Assembly (NCBI GenBank): GCA_021186555.1
Contig: JAJKFL010000010.1
Span: forward strand, 5,678,085 to 5,742,084
Source: Reticulitermes speratus
Lineage: Eukaryota; Arthropoda; Insecta; Blattodea; Rhinotermitidae
Direction: 5' to 3'
Length of the DNA stretch: 64,000 bases
Part shown: piece after piece, positions 1 to 10,867 of the stretch
Numbering within the stretch: position 1 is the stretch's first letter
Layout of the letters: each line of letters begins with the position of its first letter
Notes under the pieces: generated by a model
The model's database searches: none
Seen by the model: the letters and a program-made list of their open reading frames with translations, nothing else
Told to the model about the DNA's origin: nothing
Position numbers and translations under genes: made by a program

Positions 1-200
1 ATAAGCTTAAGTGGGAAAATAATATTAAAATTGATATAAAAATCGGCTGGGACGGCGTGGAATGGATTTATCTGGCACACGATCGGAAAAAGTTAAGTTG
101 CGCTGTGAGCACGGTAATCAACTTTCCAGTTCCATAAAGCGCAGGGACTTTTTTTGACTAGCTGGGAAACGATTAGCTTCTCAAGTGTTCTGCTCCGTGG
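1..200 (+). mobile_element. LINE-A 3' end, old remnant cut by window edge
   Basis: Diverged copy of the non-LTR retrotransposon tail seen better at 1852-2557 and 8999-9655 (called LINE-A here). It aligns with the part encoding the '[14 protein letters not shown]...W..WRALVSAV' end and with the 3' UTR ('cttgactagctg', 'ttagcttctcaag', 'ctctgctcc.tgga.ttag'). The frame is decayed and the 5' side lies outside the window. Only the tail is present, as usual for LINE copies truncated during reverse transcription. Confidence 0.7.
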
Positions 201-517
201 AATTAGTGCTGAATTTGTAAGAAATAAGAAATGAAATACCCGGAGCTGCCTTGCGTTGTCTGTAATGCTAATAATTTTGCAAGTTTCTGAGTGTAGAGGA
301 AGTAGACCCTAAGTCTGTGTTTTACTTTGCTTGGAAGCATTTTTTTATTCCTCTAATTTTTATTTAAAACCTAAGTTTCTGGTTTTTATAGGCTAATATA
401 AATTTAGTTAATTCTGTGACATATACATTATAATGAGGCAAGGGTGCGGGAAAATTTGTTTATGAAAATTAGCTGACTTACATTGCCAACATTTGTAGGC
501 TTATTGCTTTAGTGAAT

Positions 518-1205
518 ACAGGGTGTTCCTAAAGACATGTAACCCACGAAAATATATGTTTGTTAGAAAATTATAAGAATTGTTTAGTGTATTGGCCATT
601 ATGGCTTGCAAGTAACTGTACACAACGATCATGTTACCGAACCCTTTAAAATCTATGATTTGGCCGTGTCATGGCTCAGGCGGTTAGTCGCCGGCCTCTC
701 ACTGCGGAGGCCCGGGTTCGATCCCGGGTCAGTTCATGTGGGGTTTGTGGTGGACAAAGTGGCACTGGGACAGGTTTTTCTCCGAGTTGTCTGTTTTCCG
801 CTGTGAATTACATTCCACTGGTGCTCCATTACTTGTAAAACTTGGTAAAAAAACTGCTCATCTTCATCATAGGGTTGCACAATAAGCCTTAAGGCTGTGG
901 TGCGTTCCGTAGCATCTGCTGCGGGGCCCTTCACCATGTAAAGAAAATGTATGGTTTGATATGCCGTCTTCTGTACTCTGAATGTTGTGACGTAAATCTT
1001 CCAGGAGTTTCTGTACCTGTTTTTAGCTCAGACTCCTTCGTGGTGGTTTCATAACGTTTATTCCTGATGCAGATATCAACAGTCAATATCCGTTATGGAA
1101 TTGTGAAATACATTATTCTGCTTAATGGTTATCTAAATAGAAAAGCAATGAATTACAATAGTATATGAATTCTACATGAGTTTCATTCCTTTTGAACACC
1201 CTGTA
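518..1205. mobile_element. putative TIR DNA element carrying a SINE1 insertion
   Basis: Starts with TACAGGGTGTTC at about 518 and ends with the reverse complement, GAACACCCTGTA, near 1205. This is the terminal motif and TA-type border common to mariner-like and other cut-and-paste elements in arthropods. The interior has no transposase frame. A SINE1 copy (662-943) lies inside. The inverted match is only about 12 bp plus scattered identities, so pairing these two ends is tentative. Confidence 0.4.
662..943 (+). mobile_element. SINE1 copy with target-site duplication
   Basis: tRNA-headed SINE. The A-box-like 'tggctcaggcggttagtcg' and B-box 'gggttcgatccc' lie in the first 75 bp, followed by a body with 'tttttctccgagt' and an end 'tgctgcggggcccttcacca' plus a short A-rich tail. 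Near-identical 14-bp flanks (aaaatctatgattt at 648-661, aaaatgtatggttt at 944-957) mark the target-site duplication. Other copies are at 14568, 24657 and 60640, all in the same orientation. Confidence 0.85.
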
Positions 1206-1839
1206 TTTTTTAAATTTGTTTATGAATGCTACGAATAGAACAATGTGAATGACTTTTTTAGAGAATTGGTAGGCGACTGGCGTCACCTCTGTAAGGTTCT
1301 ATTCCGAAATTCGTCTCGAAAAACTTAGGAACAGCTAAAATATATCAGGACAATCAAAGGTTTGCTGAGGGTCAAACCGGTTACTTACTGGACAGTTACA
1401 TAACCGCGATTCCCAACATTTTCGAGCATAAAGAAGCTTACTTTGCTTCAACAAAATTTCGCTGTCACACTACGTTACAATAATTGTGATTACACGCTTC
1501 GTTATTCGACAGAATACATGATAAAGAGACTGTTCTGAAAAGAGTAAATTTGCTAATTGAATTTCTATTTTATTAGTCACCACAAGAAATAAAAACTTTT
1601 GACAACATATATTTGTAGGCGTCTTGGAATAACCCCGACGGCATCGCCCCCCCCCCCCCCCCCCCACACACCCCCGGCCTCTGCTTCGTGGCCTATACTT
1701 TTGGAACCACTGGTTTAACGCGCGAATGTAACATGGAATATGTCGCTTCTCTTTCTAAAAACAAAGGATTTATGGCACTGAAAGTCCGTCTTCGTGAGTG
1801 ATTGAGTGCGTGGGCCCTGCTAGTAGCATTTCAGTCCGT
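1206..1839. other. unannotated non-coding stretch with poly-C run
   Basis: No credible reading frame or recognised repeat. A run of about 17 C followed by a CA/C-rich tract lies near 1648-1675. Short frames across it are low-complexity artefacts. Confidence 0.6.
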
Positions 1840-1851
1840 AGAGAGTCCATG

Positions 1852-2557
1852 GATAGATAATAAATCCTTTGAAAGGGTGGAAAAATTCAAATATTTTGGA
1901 ACAACGCTAACGAATCGAAATTCCATTCAGGAAGAAATTAAGAGCTGATTGAAGTCGGGAATGCTTGTTGTCATTCGGTGCAGGATCTTCTGTCTTCCAG
2001 TTTGCTATCCAAAAATACAAAGATTAAGATATACAGAACTATAATTTTGCTTGTTGTTTTGTATGGGTGTGAGACTTGGTCTGTCACACTGAGGGAGGAA
2101 CATAGGCTGAGGGTGTTCGAGAATAGTGTGCTGAAGAGGATATTTGGGCCTAAGAGGGACGAGGTAACAGGGGACTGGAGAAGACTACATAACGAGGAAC
2201 TTAATGATCTGTACTCATCACCAAATATTATTCGGGTGATCAAGTCAAGAAGAATGAGGTGGGCGGGGCATGTAGCACGTATGGGTGAGGGGAGAGGTGC
2301 ATATAGGGTTTTGGTGGGGAGACCTGAGGGAAGGACCCAGGCGTAGATGGGAGGATAATATTAAAATGGATCTTAAAAAAGTGGGATGGCTGGGCATGGA
2401 TTGGATTGATGTGGCTCAGGATAGGGACAGGTGGCGGGCTCTTGTGAGTGCGGTAATGAACCTTTGGGTTCTATAAAACGCGGGGAATTTCTTGACTAGC
2501 TGACGACCTGTTAGCTTCTCAAGAAGGACTCTGCTCGATGGAGTTAGTTTGTTAGTT
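1852..2557 (+). pseudogene. LINE-A non-LTR retrotransposon, 5'-truncated 3' end
   Basis: A 706-bp insertion flanked by a perfect 12-bp duplication, agagagtccatg, at 1840-1851 and 2558-2569. It encodes the last part of the reverse-transcriptase ORF: a 'KFKYFGTTLTNRNSIQEEIKS' segment, '[20 protein letters not shown]', then '[20 protein letters not shown]' and '[14 protein letters not shown]'. An in-frame stop replaces R after 'EEIKS', and a deletion near 2330 relative to sister copies (14-15 bp, removing 'agaccacttggaag') shifts the frame. The 3' end is a (TTAG)n-like tail. The clade is not assigned; the conserved post-RT domain is typical of many insect LINEs. Confidence 0.9.
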
Positions 2558-2569
2558 AGAGAGTCCATG

Positions 2570-3297
2570 AATTTTATATAAAAGTCGTGCCATTTAGGGG
2601 TAAACAAATTTCATATTTAAGATAAACTGTGGTACTGGTTATATAAATTTATTACACCTTATTTTATGGTTAAAAATATTTTGTTGCCCATAATGCTTCT
2701 TTGGTGCAAGAAAGTACCTAAGAATTCGAAGGACCTTGTTTACAAAATTTTGTCGGAATATTTCTAGCGCTGGAACTTGGAACACGCAAACTAATAGAAG
2801 GGCTGTGTGACCTCAGATATCTATTTCTTAAAAAAGGCAGCCCTTAAAATGATGCCTGGCTGAAGTCAAAATTAAAATCTTTGTTCACTGTGCTGTACGT
2901 TTATAGAATTTGATTATTTGGTTACAGTTGCTGTCGTAATGTAATTTTTGGTAACAATAATTTCTTATTATAACAGAATAGAATTCTACACTAACACAAA
3001 ACAGAAAGGTTTCTCTACCCCAAGAATATTTCAGTCTCTGATGTGCACGTGTATTTACAGACGGTGTGCAGAGGAATGACACCAGGACCACCATAATGCT
3101 ACAGCCTCTTTCTCTTCCTTTGTGACGAAATAAAGCAAAGAAAAGGAAGGATGTACAAACATCCTTTATGCAGTGGAATTCGCCCACTTTCTTTCTGTCT
3201 TGGAACCATGGAAATAAAAGCAGTGAATTACTGTTTGCCTAGCCGCCAGTCTTCAAACCCGCACAAGAAATGCGTATCAGGCTTAGGTAGCAGCACA
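2570..3297. other. non-coding, nothing recognised
   Basis: AT-rich sequence without a supported gene or repeat. The frames at 2885-3187 and 3151-3423 lack codon structure or recognisable motifs. Confidence 0.55.
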
Positions 3298-3381
3298 TAC
3301 AGAGTATACACAAAAGAATGGTGCGGTTTGAATGTGAATTCACATGCAAACCGCACCATTCTTTTGTGTATGCCCTGTATA
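3298..3381. mobile_element. MITE-A copy 1 (short palindromic element)
   Basis: Near-perfect palindrome of about 80 bp. The outer end 'acaaaagaatggtgcggttt' is followed by a short spacer and its reverse complement, closing with 'ccctgta'. Four other copies are at 5679, 6163, 23776 and 35644. The TACAGGG/CCCTGTA ends suggest a non-autonomous Tc1/mariner-type element with a TA target; there is no room for coding. The transcript would fold into one long hairpin. Confidence 0.85.
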
Positions 3382-3407
3382 TCTGTCCAAGAAATAGTGT
3401 CCAGCCG

Positions 3408-3509
3408 CATAGTTCCCCGTTGAAATAACAATATTCAGATGCATAGTTCCCTGCTCAAATAAGAGTATTCAAATACATAGTTCCCTTTTTAAATAACAAT
3501 ATTCAGGTT
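3408..3509. repeat. 34-bp tandem repeat, 3 diverged units
   Basis: Three consecutive units beginning 'catagttccc' and ending in an 'aa.taa.a.tattca' block, directly downstream of MITE-A copy 1. Units differ at several positions, so the duplication is old. Confidence 0.7.
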
Positions 3510-3884
3510 ACTCTGTTTTACATCCATATGTTCAGTATGCGGTTTAGATCACTTTTGTCTTATATGTAGGTTGTAAAAAACACTTTAAAACGGATACACT
3601 TTTAAATTGTAAAATATACGTAAAACACCCTGTATGATAACCAAAGGTCTTGTCTAAGTTGTATGTACAAGTTTAAAATAGCAGCACAGTCTTCTTGTTT
3701 TAGCTCGTCATTGACTAATTGATGTCTAAAATCGTGGATTTGTGTGTTTCTAAAGATCATATTTATATTAAGCTGCTTTGTTTCATGTGCTGTCGTTGTT
3801 AGTGGTGCCAGCTCTTACCTTTTTGTCTCACACTCGTATTATACTCTTCTTATACTCTTCATATATAGGGTGGTAAGCAAAAGT

Positions 3885-4175
3885 TAAGCAATCCCATTAC
3901 ACGCCTGGACAGGCCCTTAGGGTTCCTGGAGTTTGAGGCTCCCAGATTTCTAGACAATCGGCACATGAAGGTGGTAAGGTTGTCAGCCCTACGTACCGGC
4001 CGCCTTTATATTCCTGGTACTCATTTCTGTTAGAGGCTGAGTCGACCCCAGGGCCATAGTGCGACCGAAACGATTATGTCAATGAAAAATTCCAATGACA
4101 CCATCGGGAATTGAAACCGCGACCTTCCGGCTTGTAGAGCAGTACCTCAACCAACTGCGCCACCGCGTGCTATAT
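3885..4175 (-). mobile_element. SINE5 copy (tRNA-headed), antisense
   Basis: On the minus strand it begins with a tRNA-like head: 'gcgcggtggcgcagttggtt' is the reverse complement of the right end, and the B-box 'ggtttcaattcc' follows. It ends with 'ctgtccaggcgtg'. A second copy at 52500-53030 shares 'gaggctc.cagattt', 'accggccgc.ttta' and 'tactcatttctgtta'. Not a functional tRNA: the arms do not close. Confidence 0.7.
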
Positions 4176-4379
4176 AGGATGGTTCAAAAGCCAATTCACC
4201 GAAAACTTTCTTATCGTTGTTTTGATGCCAATACAAAGTTCTCTCAGTTTGTAACGCGGTATCACAGCGCTGTGAGCCGTGCACTGCTAAAGGACCTGAT
4301 TTCAAAAATTTTTTTTAATTCAGTATATAATCAAGTAATTTACAGCGTATATTTATGCACATTTTACTAGATGATATCT

Positions 4380-4465
4380 GCGCTCTTCTGTGATGTTACA
4401 CAGCCTAGATTGGTAATTCTGTACCGACGTTTCGGGACAACCTATCGGTCCCATCTTCAATGGTC
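4380..4465 (-). repeat. hammerhead-like family 2 motif, single
   Basis: Reverse complement contains '..gaagatgggaccgatag' and 'gtcccgaaacgtcggtac', the second motif family described at 45647-45846. The upstream part (gatgttacacagcctag) matches the arm of that palindrome. Only one arm is present here. Confidence 0.6.
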
Positions 4466-4519
4466 AAGAAGCCACGCATGCCTTTTATTATCCTTTACCT
4501 GACTTTTGGACCACTCTGT

Positions 4520-5675
4520 ATTTATGCCAGTGTTTTTCGTTATTCGTTCATTTCCGACTGGCTGTAGGTATATAGATATTACAGAGGATCGATTGAGATG
4601 AAATTGTGGTAATGAATGAAGCGTGGGCGAGCGTTGGGATGCAAATCCTTGTGGCTTCTTTGAATGTAATGTCGCCATGTTCATATTGAGAAACGGGAAA
4701 AAAAAAAAATTACAGAAAGACATCAGAAGGGCTAAAGTTATTCCGGATACCTCTTGGACACATGGACGGAAGACTACCGCTACTCTAACCTGCTCGACTT
4801 TAGAAGTGAATGGTACCGTATATTGTGCTGTTTTTTTTACTTTATCTCAGCTTAGTTGATATGTAATTCTTGTTTAAATCTATCTAGCAGTAGAACCCTA
4901 AGGTTTAATTATCAAAACCCTGCACTGAACACGATCCTAAGCCGATTATAATGAAATCATATTTTTACCTACAACCTATTTCTCTGATATTAATTTTAAT
5001 ATTTTTTTTAAATATTTTTCGTTCTTTGATTCTGTTTCCATCGTAATGCATGCTTTTCGGACGAGATATTTGTTCATGTTTCGTTATCCTACACGTCCTG
5101 TATTTATATATTATAGCCCACATTTATTAAGAAGTGTTGTTAGAATGTAAAAATGCTGGACAGGACATATAGAGGATATGTAATTATAAAGCTTTACCTC
5201 TTCATCCCATGAAGGTATTCCTCCACTCATTCTTAAAACTTTTTATTGTAATATCTCTCGGATTTGGCTTAATTTTAGGAACCCATTTTTTTATACTGCA
5301 GTTACAGAAATAATTTTGGTAAACTCCTATTTTCCTTCTGTGACTGAGTATCGAATGTTAAAAATTTATAATAATATAAAAATTTGTGTCCATATATGTG
5401 TGTGTATATGTGTGTGTGTTCGTGTCTTATAGTTTACAACAAATAGTAACAATTTCCCCGAAAATCGTCAAGTTGCTCAATTGAAATCCCTCCAAACTCT
5501 CTAACATCTGCCTTTGTACGTTACTTTCAACAGAAACTTCAATGCTTAACGTAAGTGAAGTGCGTGTAATAAGCTCATTAAGACAGTTCGTATTAGTCTT
5601 TCTGCCCTTCCGTTTTCATGCCACGTCTACTAAATAAACTTCTATATGTTTGACCGCCCTGTAAATCTTAAGATA
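4520..5675. other. AT-rich non-coding stretch
   Basis: No gene supported. Contains an A run near 4700, T-rich segments, and a (TG)n-like patch at 5390-5425. The small frames here are open by chance. Confidence 0.55.
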
Positions 5676-5678
5676 TAT

Positions 5679-5762
5679 ACAGGGAATACACAAAAGAATG
5701 GTGCGGTATTTAATAGTGTCACTATTAAAACCGCACCATTCTTTTGTGTACACCCTGTATAT
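5679..5762. mobile_element. MITE-A copy 2
   Basis: Same palindrome as at 3298, with 'tacaggg' and 'ccctgta' ends and mirrored 'aaaagaatggtgcgg' blocks around a short A/T loop. It lies about 12 bp left of a hammerhead-bearing palindrome. Confidence 0.85.
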
Positions 5763-5820
5763 GTTATACAGACAAATGTACACAGTTTTATGTTATTTAA
5801 CACAATTTTTATTAAATGTT

Positions 5821-5865
5821 GCCCAACATGTTTCTAGCCTATATAAGGCTCATCTTCAGGGGCTC
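5821..5865 (-). ncRNA. hammerhead-like ribozyme motif, P1 left arm
   Basis: Sense reading: GCCC, CTGAAGA, T, stem-loop (GAGCC..GGCT), A, GAAAC, ATGT, then TGGGC. GCCC before the core pairs with GGGC after it (stem I); stem III would be the 2-bp AC/GT; the base at the cleavage position is T, allowed by the 'not G' rule. Catalysis is untested. Confidence 0.65.
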
Positions 5866-6050
5866 TTTCGTTGAAATTACAACTGCTATATTATTGGTAT
5901 ATAAAATTCTTAAAAAGCAGTTAGATGTATTTGGTTATTGGTATCTGTACCGGTCATGCTGCTTTCACTATATATTTGTTGGAGGCCTACATCTAACGGC
6001 TTTTTAAGAATTTTATATACCAATAATATAGCTGTTGTAATTTCAACAAA

Positions 6051-6100
6051 AGAGCCCCTGAAGATGAGCCTTATATAGGCTAGAAACATGCTGGGCAACA
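6051..6100 (+). ncRNA. hammerhead-like ribozyme motif, P1 right arm
   Basis: Mirror copy of the left-arm motif: GCCC, CTGAAGA, stem-loop, GAAAC, ATGCTGGGC. Stem I (GCCC/GGGC) is kept, but stem III has T changed to C (ATGC), so this copy may be weaker. Confidence 0.6.
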
Positions 6101-6162
6101 TTTAATAATAAAAATTGTGTTAAATAACATAAAACTGTGTACATTTATTTGAATAAGATATA

Positions 6163-6247
6163 TACAGGGCATACACAAAAGAATGGTGCGGTGTCAATAA
6201 TATTCACTATTGAAACCGCACCATTATTTTGTGTATACCCTGTATAA
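6163..6247. mobile_element. MITE-A copy 3
   Basis: Third copy of the TACAGGG...CCCTGTA palindrome, on the right side of foldback element P1. Its right arm has one substitution (cattattttgtg instead of cattcttttgtg), also seen in copy 5 at 35644. Confidence 0.85.
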
Positions 6248-6433
6248 TTAAAAATGTACGGTACAAGTAACGTAAAGTTTACCTTAAGGTATATTCGGAC
6301 ACCATAAATTAAGACGAATTTACACAGCTAACAAAGCACTGAGATATTGTAAAACCCTGTGTTTTCATGACATCAGCTTGTGTTGCTCCTGTTTGTTAAA
6401 TTATTGACGCCTTTTTATTTTATAATATTTATT

Positions 6434-6646
6434 TATACAGGGTGTCGCAGAAGTCACTTGACATTCGATGTTTTTAACAACAGAAAAGTCATGTACATGA
6501 CATAATAGGCAGTTTTCTGAGACAGACTTAGTGTGTAAATGTAGTTCGAACTGTTCAAACAGTAAATAAAGGTAAGTACTGTCCAATAAACTTCAGTTAA
6601 CTTACTGACTCCGGTGTCAAGTGAGCTGTGCGCCATTCTGTATTTA
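6434..6646. mobile_element. small TIR element (MITE), about 210 bp
   Basis: Left end TACAGGGTGTCGCAGAAG followed by TCACTTGAC. The right end, as reverse complement, reads TACAGAATGGCGCACAGC followed by TCACTTGAC: a 27-bp imperfect terminal inverted repeat with a TA-like border. The interior is AT-rich and non-coding. Superfamily not certain. Confidence 0.6.
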
Positions 6647-6836
6647 TTACGTAGGGCTTAGCTCGCATTTTTAAAAATAAAATTTTTAATCTTACTGTAT
6701 TATTCGTATAATTCTTAGCATTTTCGACTGTTTTTTTTAAAATGTGAAATAAATAATAACGCACTATATGTTAAAATTATATTAGTGTAAAACATGATTT
6801 TTCGTGGAGGATATTATGACAAAATTTATGTGTTTA

Positions 6837-7110
6837 TTAAAACAAGAATATTAGAAACAGCAGGAATGAAATTTCTGAGATCACTTTTAGGACTGACAAG
6901 GTTCGACCATCAAAGGAATACAACAATTCGAGAAAAACTGAAATAGAACACATAATAGATGAGATTAAAAGGTACCAAAAGAATTGGCTACAGCATGTGA
7001 AAAGGATGGAACATTCACGAATAACCAGGATGGCACTAGAATACAAACCAAAAGGCAAACGCGACATAGGTCGACCAAAAACGAGATGCAGAGATCAACA
7101 GCATTTTTAA
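6837..7110 (+). pseudogene. LINE post-RT segment, second LINE lineage
   Basis: A degraded frame reads 'RILETAGMKFLRSLLGLTRF', a stretch with 'TTIREKLKIE', then 'YQKNWLQHVKRMEHSRITRM' and 'PKGKRDIGRPKTRC'. The 'W..HV.RM' plus 'P.G.R..GRP..R' pattern is the well-known C-terminal region of non-LTR reverse transcriptase ORFs. It contains an internal stop (after EKLK) and lacks a 5' part. It differs from LINE-A, so it is a separate family. Confidence 0.75.
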
Positions 7111-7356
7111 GTTTGAGTTTTCACAGGACAGGGCCCAGGTGTCCTACATCTGTTTTACGTTCATGATGATGATAATTAATACAAGAATGCGTACTTATAT
7201 GCGTGACTTCTTCATGTGTACATGCAAACACAACCATTTGCAATACGAAGTTATTCTTCGCTGTTCCTCAAATTTCTGAATTACTGCGTTCAGAAGACTG
7301 AGAATTATACAATTAAACCTTTAAGGAAGAAACGTAATCTCTCTTATTTAAAGATC

Positions 7357-8725
7357 CAGTCCGTACCGCGCAGTAAACACACTCCGTCTCAGTTATACAA
7401 ACCAGTCAGTTAATGTTGTACAGTGAAATAATCGCTGTTTGTTCTGAGATCCATACAAAACACATAAATACAGTCCGTACCGCGCAGTAAACACACTTCG
7501 TCTCAGTTATACAAACCAGTCAGTTAATGTTGTACAGTGAAATAATCGCTGTTTGTTCTGAGATCCACACAAAACACATAAATACAGTCCGTACCGCGCA
7601 GTAAACACACTACGTCTCAGTTATACAAACCAGTCAGTTAATGCTGTACAGTGAAATAATCGCTGTTTGTTCTGAGATCCACACAAAACACATAAATACA
7701 GTCCGTACCGCGCAGTAAACACACTACGTCTCAGTTATACAAACCAGTCAGTTAATGCTGTACAGTGAAATAATCGCTGTTTGTTCTGAGATCCACACAA
7801 AACACATAAATACAGTCCGTACCGCGCAGTAAACACACTACGTCTCAGTTATACAAACCAGTCTGTTAATGTTGTACAGTGAAATAATCGCTGTTTGTTC
7901 TGAGATCCACACAAAACACATAAATACAGTCCGTACCGCGCAGTAAACACACTACGTCTCAGTTATACAAACCAGTCAGTTAATGTTGTACAGTGAAATA
8001 ATCGCTGTTTGTTCTGAGATCCACACAAAACACATAAATACAGTCCGTACCGCGCAGTAAACACACTCCGTCTCAGTTATACAAACCAGTCAGTTAATGC
8101 TGTACAGTGAAATAATAGCTGTTTGTTCTGAGATCCATACAAAACACATAAATACAGTCCGTACCCGCGCAGTAAACACACTCCGTCTCAGTTATACAAA
8201 CCAGTCAGTTAATGTTGTACAGTGAAATAATCGCTGTTTGTTCTGAGATCCACACAAAACACATAAATACAGTCCGTACCGCGCAGTAAACACACTACGT
8301 CTCAGTTATACAAACCAATCAGTTAATGTTGTACAGTGAAATAATCGCTGTTTGTTCTGAGATCCACACAAAACACATAAATACAGTCCGTACCGCGCAG
8401 TAAACACACTCCGTCTCAGTTATACAAACCAGTCAGTTAATGCTGTACAGTGAAATAATCGCTGTTTGTTCTGAGATCCACACAAAACACATAAATACAG
8501 TCCGTACCGCGCAGTAAACACACTCCGTCTCAGTTATACAAACCAGTCAGTTAATGTTGTAGAGTGAAATAATCGCTGTTTGTTCTGAGATCCACACAAA
8601 ACACATAAATACAGTCCGTACCGCGCAGTAAACACACTCCGTCTCAGTTATACAAACCAGTCAGTTAATGCTGTACAGTGAAATAATCGCTGTTTGTTCT
8701 GAGATCCACACAAAACACATAAATA
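7357..8725. repeat. 114-bp satellite A, array 1 (12 units)
   Basis: Twelve head-to-tail 114-bp units, each starting 'cagtccgtaccgcgcag' and ending 'cacaaaacacataaata'. The count is exact apart from one inserted C at about 8164. Units are nearly identical, differing mainly at tccgt/tacgt, gttg/gctg and tcgctg/tagctg. The left border 'aaagatccagtccg' and right border 'cactgtgtgggcagaac' recur at the other two arrays. Confidence 0.95.
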
Positions 8726-8815
8726 CACTGTGTGGGCAGAACACAGAATTTGTGAATGTTAAACGTGGTGGTACATAAAGTAACCACCGGGCTTCAAAAC
8801 GAGGATCTGAAGTCA
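8726..8815. repeat. shared right flank of satellite A
   Basis: Sequence from 'cactgtgtgggcagaac' through 'tttgtgaatgttaaac' to 'gtaaccac.gggctt' follows array 1. It occurs with few changes after array 2 (28146) and array 3 (40476). It is not part of the monomer, so the satellite probably lies inside a larger dispersed repeat. Confidence 0.85.
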
Positions 8816-8998
8816 CAAATATATATTTCTGGTAGTCCAGCCGGAGATGTAGGATATAAGTTTGGAGAAAGTTTCTAACAGTAGTACGGTACTCGAGGTT
8901 TCTTGATACAGGAATTCCTGGTCTTTCTGTCTTTTATGCATCGTTAGATAATGACACAAGAACTGATGTATCTTAATGCATTATAATACTAAATCAGA

Positions 8999-9655
8999 CA
9001 TTCAGGAAGAAATTAAGAGCAGATTGATGTCGGGGAGTGCTTGTTATCATTCGGTGCAGGATCTTCTGTCTTCCAGTTTGCTATCCAAAAGTACAAAGAT
9101 TAAGATATACAGAACTATAATTTTGCCTGTTGTTTTGTGTGGGTGTGAGACTTGGTCTGTCACATTGACGGAGGAACATAGGCTGAGGGTGTTCGAGAAT
9201 AGAGTGCTGAGGGGGGTATTTGGGCCTAAGAGGGACGGGGTAACAGGGGAGTGGAGAAGACTACATAACGAGGAACTTAATGATCTGTACTCATCACCAA
9301 ATATTGTTCGGGTGATCAAATCGAGAAGAATAAGGGGGCGGGCATGTAGTACGTATGGGGGAAGGGAGAGGTGCATACAAGATTTTGGTGGGGAAACCTG
9401 AGAGAAGGAGACCACTTGGAAGACTCAGGCGAAGATGGGAAGATAATATTAAATTGGATATTCAAGAAGTGGGATGGGGGGGCATGGACTGGATTGATAT
9501 GGCTCAGGATAGGGATAGGTGGCGGGCTCTTGTGAGTGCGGTAATCAACCTTCGGGTTCCACAAAACGCGGGGAATTTCTTGACTAACTGACGACCTGCT
9601 AGCTTCTCAAGAAGGGCTCTGCTCCATGGAGTTAGTAGTTAGTTAGTTAGTTGGT
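8999..9655 (+). pseudogene. LINE-A insertion with perfect 15-bp duplication
   Basis: A 657-bp insertion flanked by taatactaaatcaga at 8984-8998 and 9656-9670. It encodes the same segment as 1852-2557: 'IQEEIKSRLMSGSACYH', '[20 protein letters not shown]', '[17 protein letters not shown]', then, after a frame change near 9335, '[20 protein letters not shown]' and '[19 protein letters not shown]'. It ends with the 'cttgactaactgac' 3' UTR and a (TTAG)n tail. The perfect duplication and readable frames suggest a fairly recent insertion. Confidence 0.93.
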
Positions 9656-9670
9656 TAATACTAAATCAGA

Positions 9671-10462
9671 TCTGTCTTTAGAAATACCCCGCATTTTATG
9701 GACACATAAGTCTCATTATCTGTTTATCAGCAGCCCAACACTAAACCATATCCTGAGCCAGTTGAATCCAATCCATATTCTCACATTATGTTTTCTGAAA
9801 ACCATTTTAATATCATTTCCATAATTGGCGTCGCCATTTGACGTTTTCTGAGTTATACGTTCTACACTCCCCCCCCCATCACAAGTCCTGTATGTCCTCA
9901 TCACATTTCTCTTAATTCAGTAATTGTAACAATAAGAGGTTAAAGTTCATCATTATGCGATTTTTATGCGTCACTTACTCATTTACGTGTGTTCACTTTC
10001 TGATTGGAAGATGTCCTCGAACGTGTTGAATAGGCGGTCGCCGAGTGTCGATAAGGGGTAGTCTTCCGGACTGAATATTAGAAGTGAGGCCGTCGATAGC
10101 TTGACATAAAAAAAAATAACATATTACCAAATGTCACAAAATATTTGATGCAGTTCATCTGAATCTACGATATGACGAAATACTTCTGAGTGTTAAAATT
10201 TTTTTTTTTCAGAGCGGGCATGAATTTTTGTTAGCGAAACGTCAGCCTGTATATTTTATTTTGTATTCAGTTCTATTTCAAATAGATTATTGCGTCTATA
10301 TATCATAGTGTGTCTGTCGCGCTATAAATTGTGGGATTATTAACTGCGACATTTTCATTTAAAGCGGATAAAATAGCACAACGGAATAGAATCTAAATAC
10401 GTAAACTGCAGAGATGAAGTAACATATATGGTGCGTTGTGTTGTGGACATTTCGCACAAATT
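9671..10462. other. non-coding, nothing recognised
   Basis: No supported gene. Contains a short C run (about 9870) and T run (about 10200). An '..agcgaaacgtcagcctg' segment at about 10235 vaguely recalls the hammerhead-like families but lacks the partner half. Confidence 0.5.
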
Positions 10463-10471
10463 ACGCACAAA

Positions 10472-10767
10472 ACGGGGGCCGGGTAGCGTAGTCGTTATAG
10501 CAGAATGGACGTTCCGGGTTCGACACCCGGTTGGGGCAAGAGATTTTCTCTTCTCTCCGTACTCGTCCAGACCGATCCTGGAGCCCATCCAGTTTTCTGT
10601 ACCATGGGTTGAGAGTTTTTTTATCCCCTGGGGTCAAGTGGCCAAGGCGTGGACTTGACCACCAGCCAGTCTCATCTAGCGCTGAGGTTAAGCATGAATA
10701 GAGCTACAATTCTACTCCCCTCTGTGCCAGTCCTAGTATGTAACGGGGTTACCTTTACCTTTACCTA
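10472..10767 (+). mobile_element. SINE4 copy with target-site duplication
   Basis: tRNA-headed SINE starting 'ggggccgggtagcgtag', B-box 'gggttcgacaccc', body with 'ctcgtccagaccgatcctgg' and 'gcgctgaggtta', and a characteristic 3' end of repeated 'acctttacc'. Flanked by acgcacaaa (463-471 before, 10768-10776 after). Sister copies: 52636-52899 (+), 50528-50808 (-), and fragments at 16717, 17820, 51970 and 63360. Confidence 0.85.
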
Positions 10768-10867
10768 ACGCACAAATCCATAGTTCCAAACAATTAGAAT
10801 TTTAAACTATGTCTTCATAGCATAGGTCTCATTTTATGTGTTTATTCTGTGAGTAGCTAATTCTCTT

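Larger units (their letters stand above)
5774..6146. repeat. foldback element P1 with two hammerhead-like motifs
   Basis: Long inverted repeat: left arm 5774-5929, right arm 5988-6146, spacer about 58 bp. The outer ends read 'aaatgtacacagttttatg' and its complement. Each arm carries one hammerhead-like motif (minus 5821-5865, plus 6051-6100), pointing outward. No coding sequence. MITE-A copies lie immediately outside both ends, an unusual symmetric setting. Confidence 0.85.

Noticed and set aside
662-740. tRNA genes at SINE heads (also 12429, 17229, 46061, 47947, 55057, 62897, 63617)
   Set aside because: A and B boxes are present, but the acceptor and anticodon arms do not close, and each continues into a repeated SINE body with target duplications.
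6984-7166. plus-strand 60-residue frame as a gene
   Set aside because: Out of frame with the readable LINE C-terminus in the same interval.
7357-8725. CRISPR-like array
   Set aside because: Units are contiguous 114-bp satellites without unique spacers, in a eukaryotic genome.
10235-10255. another hammerhead-like motif ('agcgaaacgtcagc')
   Set aside because: Only a short GAAACGTC word; no CTGANGA half or pairing stem was found around it.
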